Shown here: positions 27,237 to 35,610 of the stretch, piece after piece
How the letters are laid out: each line of letters starts with the position of its first letter
Position numbering within the stretch: position 1 is the first letter of the stretch
NCBI GenBank assembly: GCA_020831525.1
Contig: JAFIGH010000037.1
Coordinates: 1-43,903, forward strand
Origin: Opitutales bacterium
GTDB taxonomy: Bacteria > Verrucomicrobiota > Verrucomicrobiia > Opitutales > Oceanipulchritudinaceae
Direction: 5' to 3'
Length of the DNA stretch: 43,903 nucleotides
Notes under the pieces: model-generated
What the model saw: the letters and a program-made list of their open reading frames with translations, nothing else
Told to the model about the DNA's origin: nothing
The model's database searches: none
Translations under genes and position numbers: made by a program

Positions 27237-28580
27237 TCAATCCTCCAGCACTTCGGGAACAAGATCCTCGGACGGGGCGTGGTGGATGCGGAAGGTGCGC
27301 CAGCCGTAGACGGCGATGACGACGAAGCAGATGAAGGGCAGTAAGAAGGATCCGCGCGTGCTGGAGAGCCCGAGGAAGGAATCCATGTCCATGATGGCAC
27401 CCTGAAGGGGAGGCATGATGCTGCCGCCGCCGATGGCCATGATGAGACCGGCGGAGCCGAGTTTGGCGTCGTCGCCGAGGTTGTCGAGGGCGATGCCGTA
27501 GATTGTCGGGAACATGAGCGACATGCACGCGGAGACCCCGATGAGACAATACATGCCCGCCATTCCCGGAATGAAGATTGTGCCGAGCACGAGGAGTCCG
27601 CCGCCGATGGCCAGCGCCATGAGGAGGCGCCCCGGACTGACGAAGCGCAGGAGGAACGTGCAGATGAAGCGGCTCGTGGCGAAGAGGATCATGGCGATGA
27701 TATTGTAGCCCTGCGCCTCGGCGCGGCCCATGCCCAGCTCGTTGACGCCGTAGTGTATGACAAACGTCCAGCACATGATCTGCGCGCCGACATAAAATGC
27801 CTGTGCGACGACGCCCTCGACGTATCGCTTGTTCTTGAAGAGGCGCTTCAGCGTCGGGACAAGGTTGATCCTGCGGTCGTCCTCGCCGGCGGTCCGCGGC
27901 AGCCGGTAAAGAATGAAGGCGGCGAGGACGACGACCACGACCACGCCCAGCACCGCGTAGGTGCTTGTGATGATGCTCAAGTCGTTGCGCTGGATCTCCG
28001 CGTAAGTCTCCGGTTCGGCCGCTTGCAGCACGGCGCGTTCGTCGGCGTCGGCCGGATCGAGGTTGGCGAGGATCACCTGCATGGCGACGAACATCCCCGT
28101 GAGCGCGCCGAGCGGGTTGAAGGCCTGGGCAAGGTTGAGGCGGCGTGTGGCCGTCAGCTCGTCGCCCATGGAAAGAACGTAGGGGTTGGCGCTCGTTTCG
28201 AGAAACGAGAGCCCGCAGGTCATGATGAAGTAGGCCGTGAGAAACGCCCAGAACGCGGACATCTGCCCGGCGGGGATGAATAGCAGGCAGCCGACGGCGT
28301 AGAGCGTAAGGCCCATGAGGATGCCCTGCTTGTAGCTGAAGCGCTTGATGAAGAGCGCCGCCGGGATGGCCATCACGCAATAGCCTCCGTAGAAGGCGAA
28401 CTGCACGAGCGAACTCTGGAAATGGCTTATGAGCAGGATGTCGCGGAAAGCGGCGACCATCGGATTCGTCACGTCGTTGGCGAAACCCCAGAGGGCGAAG
28501 AGCGAGGTGACGAGAATGAAGGGGACGATCATCCCCGCCGGAAGGAGGGGCGTGCGTTTGATTTCAGCGGGTGTGGGCAT
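27237..28580 (-). CDS. MFS sugar symporter, FucP family
   Basis: The 447-residue protein is a twelve-span major facilitator of the fucose:H+ symporter type. Signature stretches are FALWGFANDVTNPMV (Asp near residue 36), CGLSFLETSANPYVLSMG (Glu near 127) and NLAQAFNPLGALTGM. The Asp and Glu correspond to the proton- and sugar-coupling acids of FucP. The transported sugar cannot be fixed; related proteins take fucose, glucose, galactose or N-acetylglucosamine. The nearby GH42-like gene is a reasonable context for galactose or other hexose uptake, but the two are separated by the peptidase gene. Confidence 0.93.
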   Translation of the reverse strand: MPTPAEIKRTPLLPAGMIVPFILVTSLFALWGFANDVTNPMVAAFRDILLISHFQSSLVQFAFYGGYCVMAIPAALFIKRFSYKQGILMGLTLYAVGCLLFIPAGQMSAFWAFLTAYFIMTCGLSFLETSANPYVLSMGDELTATRRLNLAQAFNPLGALTGMFVAMQVILANLDPADADERAVLQAAEPETYAEIQRNDLSIITSTYAVLGVVVVVVLAAFILYRLPRTAGEDDRRINLVPTLKRLFKNKRYVEGVVAQAFYVGAQIMCWTFVIHYGVNELGMGRAEAQGYNIIAMILFATSRFICTFLLRFVSPGRLLMALAIGGGLLVLGTIFIPGMAGMYCLIGVSACMSLMFPTIYGIALDNLGDDAKLGSAGLIMAIGGGSIMPPLQGAIMDMDSFLGLSSTRGSFLLPFICFVVIAVYGWRTFRIHHAPSEDLVPEVLED

Positions 28581-28691
28581 GGAGGATCGGTGCGGGGTGT
28601 GCGGTTGCGGCGGATTCGGGGCCGCCGTGTTCGGATGTGAAAAGATATTCTGTATGTGAATGCAACGCCGGGAGGTGTCTTTGACAATGCT

Positions 28692-31652
28692 TTAGTTGGG
28701 GCGGTTGCGCGCGGGGGATTGTGATTCCGGAGAAGTGTCGCCGAAAAAGGCCTCGATCGTTTCTTCATCGAGGGTGACACGGTCGGCGGGGAGGCCTTCA
28801 ATGATGGCGTCGACGAGCCCCTGTTTGCGGGCGTGCAGGGCGCGGATTTTCTCTTCCACAGTGCCTTCGGCGATCAGCCGGTGGACGAAGACGGGTTTGT
28901 CCTGCCCGATGCGGTGGACGCGGTCGGTGGCCTGGGCCTCGACGGCGGGGTTCCACCACGGGTCGTAGTGCACGACGGTGTCGGCGCCGGTGAGGTTGAG
29001 TCCGGTGCCGCCGGCTTTGAGGCTGAGGAGCATGACGGGGGCGTCGCCTTCGTTGAAGGCGTTGACGAGACCGGACCGCTCGGCGGGCGGGGTCTCGCCG
29101 GTGAGGCGGAGGAAGCTCCAGCCGCGGGCGGCGATCTCCGCTTCGATGAGGTCGAGCATTTTTGTAAACTGCGAAAAGACGAGGACGCGCCGCCCTTCGG
29201 CGACGAGTTCGGCGAGGAGTTCGAGGAGGCGTACGAGTTTGGCGGAGTCCGTGGCGGCGGCTTTTCCCTCGCCTTCGCCGCGCAGGCGGGGATCGCAGCA
29301 GAGCAGACGCAGGCGTAGGAGCGCGTCGAGGACGAAGACGGTCGACTGCGCCACGCCGCGGCGTTCGAGAAGGGTGCGGATGTCGCGGTTGAGTTGGGCG
29401 CGGAGGGCCTCGTAGGCGCGCGCCTGAAGGTCGGAGAGGGGGAGGATGTGTTCGACCTCGGTCTTCGGCGGCAGTTCGGAGGCGACGTCGTCTTTGCGGC
29501 GGCGTAGAACAAAGGGGGCGATGCGGTGCGCGAGCCATGCGGCGTTTTCGCGGGCGCGCCCGGCGGCTTCTTCGGAGGCGCCGCGGGGAAAGAATTCGCG
29601 GAACTGCTCTTCGGTGCCGAGAAAGCCGGGAATGGCGAAGTGCATCAGCGCCCAAAGCTCGCCGGGGTGATTCTCCACGGGGGTGCCGGAGAGGGCGAGG
29701 CGGTGTTCCGCGCGCAGAGTTGTGGCGGCGGCGAAGGCCTGCGAGGCCGTGTTTTTGATTGCCTGCGCTTCGTCGAGGATGACGGCCGACCATTCCACTT
29801 CGGCGAGGACGGCGGTGTCCTGCCGCAAGTGGCCGTAGCTTGTCACGAAGAGGTCGGCTGCCTCCGGGTCGATGGTGCCGCGGCCGGCGCCGTGGTGGAG
29901 GCGGGTGCGCAGGGCGGGCGTGCGGATACCCGCCTCGCGTATCCAGTTGTCCATGACGCTCACGGGCGCGACCACGAGGGCAGGCTTGCCGAGGCGGCCC
30001 CCGTGCTGGAGTCGGCGCAGGTGGGCGAGGACCTGGAAGGTTTTGCCGAGGCCCATGTCGTCAGCGAGGATGCCGCCTGTGCCGGTATCGCGGAGAAACT
30101 CCATCCACCCGAGGGCGCGCCGCTGGTAGGCGCGGAGCGCGGAGAGATCGTCGGGAAGGCCGGATGGCGGCTCGAGTATGTCATTGCGTCCAAACCATGC
30201 CCGCAGCCGTGCCGTCCGCGCGGCATCCCATTCGCCCGGCGCTTCATAGGCAATGCCGTCGAGGGCCAGCTCGGAGGCTCGCCACGCGCCCACCCGAATA
30301 CCTCCGCCACGCAGGTCCATGCCGTGGCGCAATTCGAAGAGGCTTTCGAAGATATCGCGGATCTTCCCGCCGGGGACGAGGACGCATGCGCCGCCGCCCG
30401 CCTCCTGCAGGGCGAAGGTGGAGCGCGCGAAGCGCTCGCGCAGAACCTCGTCGGGCTCGTCGGCGTGGCGCACAAGGAAATCGCGGATGAGCGGTATGAC
30501 GGGGATGCGCCGTCCCTCGTGCCGCAGGCCCGCCTCGAAGGTGAACCATTGGGCACCGGCGGGGTTGAAGCCGCTGTACCACCCGGATTCGCCGGTGCCC
30601 GTCTTGAGGGTGAGATCGGGCGGGTCTTCGACTTCCCAGCCCTCCTTCCGCAGATCGGGAAAGGCCTTGCGTAAGAGAGTTTCCCATCCGCCCGGTGTGT
30701 CGTCGGCGAGTATGAAGTCTCCCTTGTGGAAGTCGAAGAGACCGGCGGCGGGATCGGGCGGTTTGGGTTCGAAACCGAGGGCATTGAGGCGCGCGAGGGC
30801 CGCACCTTCAAACGCCGTGTCGCGCCGGACACGGCGGGCCTTCGCGCCTTCGCGGTAGGCGATCTCCGGGCGGGGGTCGTCCCACGGCACGGCGCGGGGC
30901 CCGTATTGGAACTCAAGGCGGGCGAGGAGGAGGTCGTGCAGGGTAATGAGGCGGTCCGCGCCGGCGGCGGGCAGCGTGTCTTTTCGGAGGATGCGCAGCC
31001 GGGGCACAGGGCGGACCGTTTCTTCCTCCATCTCCATGCCGGGCGGTGCGGGAACCGGACTGCCGGGATGGCGGTTGACAAGCTTGGTGATAAAGCGGGC
31101 CGCCTCGTCGCCGTCCATCGGTTCGGCGCGCAGCCACTCTCCGGCGAGGGGCTCCGGCCAGTCGGGCACGCGGAGTTCGGCCACGACGTCGGTCTTTTCC
31201 CCGGGACCGAAGCGCACGGGCGGGACCGTCGCCCACACGCCGTCCGCACCGTCGCCGCAGTCGAGGCCGGGTTTCCAGCGCCCGCCATCGACCTCAGCCC
31301 ATGCGGGCTGCGCGGCGGCGGGCTCGCTCCAGCGCAGCCGTCCGCCGCGCCCCGCGGCAAGAAAGGCACGGCCCGTGTCCACCATCGCTCCGAGCAGCTC
31401 GCGGCCCTCCGCGCCGGCGAGGGCGACGCCATTGTGCGACTCGTTTTGCGCGAGACGGGTGAGTAGGCGCCGGTCCTCGGGGACGAGGTATTCGCTGAAC
31501 TGGTCGCGCATCAGCTCCATGAGCCGTTTCACCGGCGCGGGACGGAAAGACTTGCGGTTGAGCAGCCGAGTGAGCTGCACTTCGACGCACAGGCGGTTGC
31601 GCGCGTCGGTGTCGAGCAGGTAGACGAGACGGTGTCCGGAGGGTGCGCTCAT
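28692..31652 (-). CDS. SNF2-family DNA-dependent ATPase/helicase
   Basis: The 986-residue protein has a large N-terminal region (about 500 residues) with no motif I recognise, then a SNF2 ATPase core. Motif I is ADDMGLGKTFQVLAHL (about residue 534), motif II VILDEAQAIKNTAS (about 627), followed by LSGTPVENHPGELWALM. The C-terminal lobe has VLVFSQFTKMLDLIE, LLSLKAGGTGLNLTGADTVV, PWWNPAVEAQATDRVHRIGQ and VHRLIAEGTVEEKI. This matches bacterial RapA/HepA-like or SWI2/SNF2 proteins that remodel nucleoprotein or RNA polymerase complexes. The start is MSAPSGHRLVYLLD, downstream of unlikely upstream in-frame sequence. No methylase, nuclease or other defence gene is adjacent, so a restriction role is not supported. 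Confidence 0.92.
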   Translation of the reverse strand: MSAPSGHRLVYLLDTDARNRLCVEVQLTRLLNRKSFRPAPVKRLMELMRDQFSEYLVPEDRRLLTRLAQNESHNGVALAGAEGRELLGAMVDTGRAFLAAGRGGRLRWSEPAAAQPAWAEVDGGRWKPGLDCGDGADGVWATVPPVRFGPGEKTDVVAELRVPDWPEPLAGEWLRAEPMDGDEAARFITKLVNRHPGSPVPAPPGMEMEEETVRPVPRLRILRKDTLPAAGADRLITLHDLLLARLEFQYGPRAVPWDDPRPEIAYREGAKARRVRRDTAFEGAALARLNALGFEPKPPDPAAGLFDFHKGDFILADDTPGGWETLLRKAFPDLRKEGWEVEDPPDLTLKTGTGESGWYSGFNPAGAQWFTFEAGLRHEGRRIPVIPLIRDFLVRHADEPDEVLRERFARSTFALQEAGGGACVLVPGGKIRDIFESLFELRHGMDLRGGGIRVGAWRASELALDGIAYEAPGEWDAARTARLRAWFGRNDILEPPSGLPDDLSALRAYQRRALGWMEFLRDTGTGGILADDMGLGKTFQVLAHLRRLQHGGRLGKPALVVAPVSVMDNWIREAGIRTPALRTRLHHGAGRGTIDPEAADLFVTSYGHLRQDTAVLAEVEWSAVILDEAQAIKNTASQAFAAATTLRAEHRLALSGTPVENHPGELWALMHFAIPGFLGTEEQFREFFPRGASEEAAGRARENAAWLAHRIAPFVLRRRKDDVASELPPKTEVEHILPLSDLQARAYEALRAQLNRDIRTLLERRGVAQSTVFVLDALLRLRLLCCDPRLRGEGEGKAAATDSAKLVRLLELLAELVAEGRRVLVFSQFTKMLDLIEAEIAARGWSFLRLTGETPPAERSGLVNAFNEGDAPVMLLSLKAGGTGLNLTGADTVVHYDPWWNPAVEAQATDRVHRIGQDKPVFVHRLIAEGTVEEKIRALHARKQGLVDAIIEGLPADRVTLDEETIEAFFGDTSPESQSPARNRPN

Positions 31653-31699
31653 GGAAAATAAGGAGAGCCAAAGCAACGGCGCGCGGGGCGGGGCGCAAT

Positions 31700-31719
31700 G
31701 CGGAAAATTTGCGGAAAAT
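31700..31719 (+). promoter_or_regulatory. Direct repeat GCGGAAAAT upstream of rpmJ
   Basis: Two copies of GCGGAAAAT (31700-31708 and 31711-31719) stand 11 bases apart, one helical turn, just upstream of a TTGACA box. The spacing is what a regulator binding one DNA face would use. In other bacteria zinc-free L31/L36 genes are repressed by Zur; this sequence does not match a Zur palindrome I know, so a regulator is only a guess. Confidence 0.35.
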
Positions 31720-31722
31720 CCA

Positions 31723-31751
31723 TTGACAGCGGAAGCGGGGCGCGGTTTGGT
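31723..31751 (+). promoter_or_regulatory. Candidate sigma-70 promoter for rpmJ-rpmE2
   Basis: A consensus TTGACA at 31723-31728 is followed after 17 bases by TTTGGT at 31746-31751, about 27 bases before the rpmJ start. The -35 is exact and the -10 is poor. Placement in the divergent gap with the SNF2 gene fits. Confidence 0.5.
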
Positions 31752-31778
31752 GACCGTTTTTCCACAAAGGATTTCACC

Positions 31779-31904
31779 ATGAAAGTCGCCTCTTCCATCA
31801 AGTCGTTGAAGACCCGTCACCCCGACTGCCAAGTCGTGCGCCGCCGGGGCCGCGTGTATGTTATCTGCAAGACGAACCCGCGCTTCAAGGCGCGTCAGGG
31901 TTGA
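31779..31904 (+). CDS. rpmJ: 50S ribosomal protein L36, zinc-free type
   Basis: L36 is a small protein of the large ribosomal subunit. The 41-residue product [20 protein letters not shown] continues [21 protein letters not shown]. It lacks the full Cys-Cys-Cys-His set of the zinc-binding form and matches the C-minus paralogue of E. coli called YkgO. AAAGGA lies about seven bases before the ATG and fixes the start; a longer upstream frame is not needed. It is followed 20 bases later by the type B L31 gene, as part of the same operon. Confidence 0.95.
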   Translation: MKVASSIKSLKTRHPDCQVVRRRGRVYVICKTNPRFKARQG

Positions 31905-31924
31905 GACCGGAAAGGATCGTAACC

Positions 31925-32170
31925 ATGAAGAGCGACATTCATCCCAAGCTCAATCCCGTCTGTTTCCGCGACGTCTCCACGGGGCGCAATTTCCTCACCG
32001 TTTCGACTATGAAGTCGGACAAGAAGGAGACCATTGACGGGCAGGAATACTTTGTCATCGTCCGTGACGTCACGAGCGACAGCCATCCCGCCTACACGGG
32101 GGAGAAGCGCTTCGTCGACGCGGCGGGCCGCGTCGAGAAGTTCCAGAACAAGTTCCGCCGCCGCCGCTGA
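31925..32170 (+). CDS. rpmE2: 50S ribosomal protein L31 type B
   Basis: The 81-residue protein MKSDIHPKLNPVCFRDVSTG is a type B (zinc-free) L31, shown by the absence of the CxxC motif of the A type. It has the B-type landmarks IDGQEYFVIVRDVTSDSHPA and YTGEKRFVDAAGRVEKFQNK. AAAGGA lies about eight bases upstream. Together with rpmJ it corresponds to the ykgM-ykgO pair of other bacteria, which are often induced when zinc is scarce. Whether zinc-binding copies also exist in this genome cannot be seen here. Confidence 0.95.
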   Translation: MKSDIHPKLNPVCFRDVSTGRNFLTVSTMKSDKKETIDGQEYFVIVRDVTSDSHPAYTGEKRFVDAAGRVEKFQNKFRRRR

Positions 32171-32217
32171 GCGGGCGCGGCTTGACCGGTGGCTTCGGCT
32201 TCGGACCGGAACGTCAT

Positions 32218-32244
32218 TCCCCGCCGCGCGCGGGGATTTTTCTT
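32218..32244 (+). terminator. Rho-independent terminator after rpmE2
   Basis: TCCCCGC and GCGGGGA form a seven-base GC-rich stem with a five-base loop, followed by TTTTTCTT. It lies about 48 bases after the L31 stop and closes the rpmJ-rpmE2 transcript. Confidence 0.88.
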
Positions 32245-32337
32245 GTACGACCTTTCCATTGGGAGGCTTTACGGTTGCATTCTGCGGTGAATTCCTCACG
32301 GTAAGAGCTGACTGTAGCGTCGGAAGATTTTTCATTA

Positions 32338-33264
32338 ATGGGCGAAAAGGCGACCAGAGCGGCCATGCCGCGTATGCCGCGTGAACGGTTCCTCCGCTTG
32401 GGGGCGCTGGGGCTTGCCGGTCTCTTTCTTCCCCGTTTTGCCGTTCGTGCCGCGGACGAGGGAGAGTATGTCGTGCGCGCCGGGGACACGCTTTCGGTCA
32501 TCGCGCGCCGCCATGGTGTGAGCGTGGCCGAGTTGCGCGAGGCCAACGGGCTGCGCGGCGACCGCATCCTGGTGGGGCAGCGTCTGACCATTCCGTCTTC
32601 CGGTGCGACCCATATCGTCCACACCGTGCAGCGCGGCGAATCGCTCAGCGTCATCGCGCGCCGCTACGGCGTGACTGTCGCCGAGGTGCGGGCGGCCAAC
32701 GGCATTGCCTCCGATCTCATCCGGCCCGGTCAGGAACTGCGCATTCCGCAGAAATCCGTCAGTCCCGCCGAGCGGCAGTTCGCCCGCGGCGTCGTCGAGG
32801 CGACACGCCGCATTTCCGTGGACAAGAGCCGGTGGCAGACCATCGTGGGTCACCACAGCGGAATCGACCGCGGCAACGCGGCGAGCTACGACCGTTTCCA
32901 CCGCCGCGAGCGGCGCATGGAAAACGGGCTTGCTTACCACTTTGTCATCGGCAACGGGCGCGACTCCGGTGACGGCGAGATCGAGATCGGTGACCGCTGG
33001 CTGCGCCAAATCCAAGGTGGCCACGTGCGCACGCACGCCGTCAATATGACGAGTATCGGCATCTGCGTGGTGGGCAATTTCGAGACGCGCCGACCCTCTG
33101 TGCGCCAGATGGCCGCCTTCCGCGAATTGGTCGATTTCCTGCGCAATGAAGTCCTCGCCGGGCAGCCGGTAAATTTCGCCGTGCACCGCGAGATTGATGG
33201 CAACCATACTGTCTGTCCGGGCCGATTTTTCCCCACTGCCGCCATGCACCGGCGCTACGGGTGA
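32338..33264 (+). CDS. LysM-repeat N-acetylmuramoyl-L-alanine amidase
   Basis: The 308-residue protein binds and cuts peptidoglycan. A hydrophobic leader (FLRLGALGLAGLFLP) suggests export. Two LysM domains follow: EYVVRAGDTLSVIARRHGVS to GQRLTIPSS, and HTVQRGESLSVIARRYGVT to GQELRIPQK. The C-terminal amidase_2/PGRP-type domain shows IVGHHSGIDRGNA, LAYHFVIGNG, NMTSIGICVVGNFE and AVHREIDGNHTVCPGRFFP, which supply the His and Cys zinc ligands of the family. The true start may be ATG 32365 or 32374, closer to the leader. The leader reads RERFLRLG, resembling but not meeting the twin-arginine consensus. Confidence 0.92.
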   Translation: MGEKATRAAMPRMPRERFLRLGALGLAGLFLPRFAVRAADEGEYVVRAGDTLSVIARRHGVSVAELREANGLRGDRILVGQRLTIPSSGATHIVHTVQRGESLSVIARRYGVTVAEVRAANGIASDLIRPGQELRIPQKSVSPAERQFARGVVEATRRISVDKSRWQTIVGHHSGIDRGNAASYDRFHRRERRMENGLAYHFVIGNGRDSGDGEIEIGDRWLRQIQGGHVRTHAVNMTSIGICVVGNFETRRPSVRQMAAFRELVDFLRNEVLAGQPVNFAVHREIDGNHTVCPGRFFPTAAMHRRYG

Positions 33265-33385
33265 GGGCGGGGTGGTCGAGCCGCCCAATATATTCCGTCC
33301 GCAGCTCCCGTTGGATTGCCCGAGGGGGCGGTCGGGGAGACTTGGGAAAACGACGGGCATGCCGCACCCTTGCGGACGCACGCGC

Positions 33386-33760
33386 TCAGTAAGCTCCCTG
33401 CTGGTCGCTCGGTAGTGCGGAGAGATCGTCCTCCATGCGACCGTCCGGCAGGTAATGCACCGGTGCGATGAAGCAGTCGCGGATGCGGTCGACGCGGCGG
33501 TCGCGGTCGCGGCACCAGACATGGTCCCAATTGTCCTTCCACAAGAAAAAGTCGCCGTGCGCGTAAGGGCTCTCCAGTTGCCAGCCCGTGCCGACCAATC
33601 CCCGGTATTCGTAGGGTCCGTATGGGTTGCGTGCGGTTGCGTAGTGGCCCGAACAACTCAAATAGTAGAGGTCCCCCCACTTATGGAGGGAGTTTTTGTC
33701 CATGCTGGGAAAGGCGCCCTTACGGGAAAAGGAAATCGCCTGCGGCTTCTCCGAGTCCAT
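33386..33760 (-). pseudogene. C-terminal remnant of a GH43-like glycoside hydrolase
   Basis: The 124-codon frame reads like the C-terminal part of a GH43 beta-xylosidase/arabinofuranosidase-type domain. It contains SLHKWGDLYYLSCSGHYATA, NPYGPYEYRG, AHGDFFLWKDNWDHVWCRD and DCFIAPVHYLPDGRM. Intact family members have some 200 further residues before this, with the catalytic Asp residues. The frame upstream closes with a TAA within 75 bases of the first ATG, and no missing part is present. I read it as a truncated pseudogene; a sequenced 5' end elsewhere is not excluded. Confidence 0.65.
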
Positions 33761-33845
33761 AAACTTACTGACTGAATGGGGAATCCGCCGGGCTTTGCAT
33801 AGGCCGTGCGGTGGATAGAGTTAGGCATAAGAGCGCCGTTCCGGC

Positions 33846-33870
33846 CGTGGAACAATACCCTTTTTCCACG
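33846..33870. other. Inverted repeat between the GH43 remnant and methyltransferase
   Basis: CGTGGAA and TTCCACG form seven-base arms around an 11-base loop, in the 262-base gap before the next gene. No gene is seen in this gap. The site might be a transcription signal, but there is no further support. Confidence 0.3.
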
Positions 33871-34022
33871 AGGGCGAGACCGCGGATTCTGCTCAATGAG
33901 TGAAACGGCTCGCGCCCGCGGGGCAACCGGTCGCCTTGTTGGGGTGTGAAGTGTCCGGGGCATTGTGGTTAAAGCGGCGAGGATCGGCTTGCCTCATCGG
34001 TCCGGGGTGCGAGCATGGCGGG

Positions 34023-34778
34023 ATGGATTTGTCGGTTACACGGGAGTATTTCGAGCACGGAAGTGTGGTGGACCACTATGCCCACGCCGCGGCGGAGATC
34101 GGGCTTTGGCGTTCGGAGGAGGTGGTCTTCCGAAAGGTATTCGACCGCGGGGACTGCCTCCTGGAGCTGGGCACGGGCACGGGGCGGATCGCGCTCGGGC
34201 TCTGCGAGTTGGGCTACACGCGGGTGATCGGGGTGGACATCTCGCGTGCCATGATCAAGCGGGCGCAGCGGCTGCGCAAGATCCTTGAATACGAGGCGGC
34301 GTTTCAAGTGATGGACGCCTGTAATCTTTCGTTCGACGACGGCACCTTCGACGGCGCGATTTTTGGGTTCAACGGGCTGATGCAGATTCCCGGGCGGGAG
34401 AACCGGCGCAAGGCCTTGCGGGAGGTCTGCCGCGTTGTGCGGCCCGGTGGGGTTTTTGTATTCACGACACACGACCAGCATACCCCGGCCTACAAGCGGG
34501 TGTGGAAGGAGGAGGCGAAGCGCTGGGCGGCGGGCAAGCAGGACCGCAGTCTGATCGAATTCGGCGACCGCTACGAGGACACGGAGTTCGGGCGCTTGTT
34601 TGTCCATGTGCCGACGGGCAACGAGGTGCGCGAAGACCTGAAGGCGACCGGGTGGAAGTGCGATTCGGACGCGCTTCGCTCGCAGATCGCGAAGGAGCCG
34701 GGCGATGTGACGGAGTTTTCCGACGACTGCCGGTTTTGGATCGCGCGCAAACCGGAGGAGGCGGGGGCGGAGTTGTGA
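34023..34778 (+). CDS. Class I SAM-dependent methyltransferase
   Basis: The 251-residue protein has a Rossmann methyltransferase fold of the Methyltransf_11/25 type. The SAM motif is CLLELGTGTGRIALGLCELG (about residues 45-65), followed by VIGVDISRAMIKRAQ. A substrate-side segment LSFDDGTFDGAIFGFNG and VCRVVRPGGVFVFTTHD follow. I cannot assign a substrate. The ATG at 34023 (MDLSVTREYFEHGSV) gives the usual domain spacing; the longer upstream frame lacks family character. Its stop codon overlaps the next gene start, so the two methyltransferases are coupled. Confidence 0.85.
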   Translation: MDLSVTREYFEHGSVVDHYAHAAAEIGLWRSEEVVFRKVFDRGDCLLELGTGTGRIALGLCELGYTRVIGVDISRAMIKRAQRLRKILEYEAAFQVMDACNLSFDDGTFDGAIFGFNGLMQIPGRENRRKALREVCRVVRPGGVFVFTTHDQHTPAYKRVWKEEAKRWAAGKQDRSLIEFGDRYEDTEFGRLFVHVPTGNEVREDLKATGWKCDSDALRSQIAKEPGDVTEFSDDCRFWIARKPEEAGAEL

Positions 34779-35593
34779 GCGCGGAAGACATGGAGCTGAA
34801 CCGCGCGTTGTGGGACGCATGGGCGGAGGACCACTTCGGGTCCGGATTTTACGGCGTGGAGCGGTTCCGCGCGGGGGAATCGACGCTGCCCGATTTCGAC
34901 ATCGAGGGGGCGGGTCCGGTCGCAGGCAGGCGATTGCTGCACCTGCAATGTCATTTCGGATTGGACACACTTTCGTGGACGCGTCTTGGCGCGGAGGCAA
35001 CGGGGCTGGATTTCTCGCCCAAAGCAATCGGCCTCGCACGCCGTTTGGTGGAAGATTGCGGATTGCGGACCCGCTTCGTCTGCGCCAATGTCTACGACGC
35101 CGCGTCGGCATTGGATGGCGAACGGTTCCCGGTAGTCGTTTCCACCGCAGGCGTGCTGCCATGGTTGCCGGACATCCCGCGCTGGGCCGCGGTGGCGGCT
35201 TCGGTCCTCGAACCGGGCGGATTGTTTTACCTGCGGGAGTTTCATCCGGTTTCGCAGGTTTTTTGCCCTACGTCGGACAGCCCGGCGGCGCCGCGGCTGC
35301 GGTACCCGTATTTTCCCACGGGTGCGCCGGTGAGGGAACCTGCGGAGGCGAGCTATGGGGGCGCCGCCGCGGTCGCGGGCGGGACAAGCTGCGAATGGCC
35401 GCACTCGCTCGGTGAGGTCATTCAATCGTTGCTCGACTCCGGGTTGCGGCTCGACGCGATACGGGAATTTCCTTTCACGACCTACCGCGCCTACCCATGG
35501 CTGGAGGAGGGCACGGACGGCCGCTGGCGGTGGCCCGGCGACCAGTCGCCCCTGCCGCTGATGTATTCCCTGCGCTGCCGTGCGCCGGGTTGA
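34775..35593 (+). CDS. Class I SAM-dependent methyltransferase, second of pair
   Basis: The 272-residue protein begins at a GTG overlapping the previous stop by four bases (GTGA). The N terminus MELNRALWDAWAEDHFGSGF resembles a widespread methyltransferase family. The SAM site is LLHLQCHFGLDTLSWTRLGA, then VTGLDFS-like ATGLDFSPKAIGLARRLVED. A SPAG-type stretch VVVSTAGVLPWLPDIPRWAA follows and the C terminus reads PFTTYRAYPWLEEG. It is a different subfamily from the upstream one, not a duplicate. An ATG at 34790 would remove five residues. Substrate unknown. It lies 17 bases before trmL. Confidence 0.87.
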   Translation: MSAEDMELNRALWDAWAEDHFGSGFYGVERFRAGESTLPDFDIEGAGPVAGRRLLHLQCHFGLDTLSWTRLGAEATGLDFSPKAIGLARRLVEDCGLRTRFVCANVYDAASALDGERFPVVVSTAGVLPWLPDIPRWAAVAASVLEPGGLFYLREFHPVSQVFCPTSDSPAAPRLRYPYFPTGAPVREPAEASYGGAAAVAGGTSCEWPHSLGEVIQSLLDSGLRLDAIREFPFTTYRAYPWLEEGTDGRWRWPGDQSPLPLMYSLRCRAPG

Positions 35594-35600
35594 GGAGGAG
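35592..35600 (+). promoter_or_regulatory. Ribosome binding site for trmL
   Basis: GAGGAGGAG ends 10 bases before the ATG at 35611 and supports that start rather than the ATG at 35632. Confidence 0.7.
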
Positions 35601-35610
35601 ATCCGCTTGT

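Noticed and set aside
29526-30674. 382-codon plus-strand open frame inside the SNF2 gene
   Set aside because: It is antisense to a well-supported helicase, with no family resemblance; it is a product of codon bias.
28692-31652. SNF2 helicase as part of a defence island
   Set aside because: No methylase, nuclease, phospholipase D or other defence gene is adjacent; neighbours are a sugar transporter and ribosomal genes.
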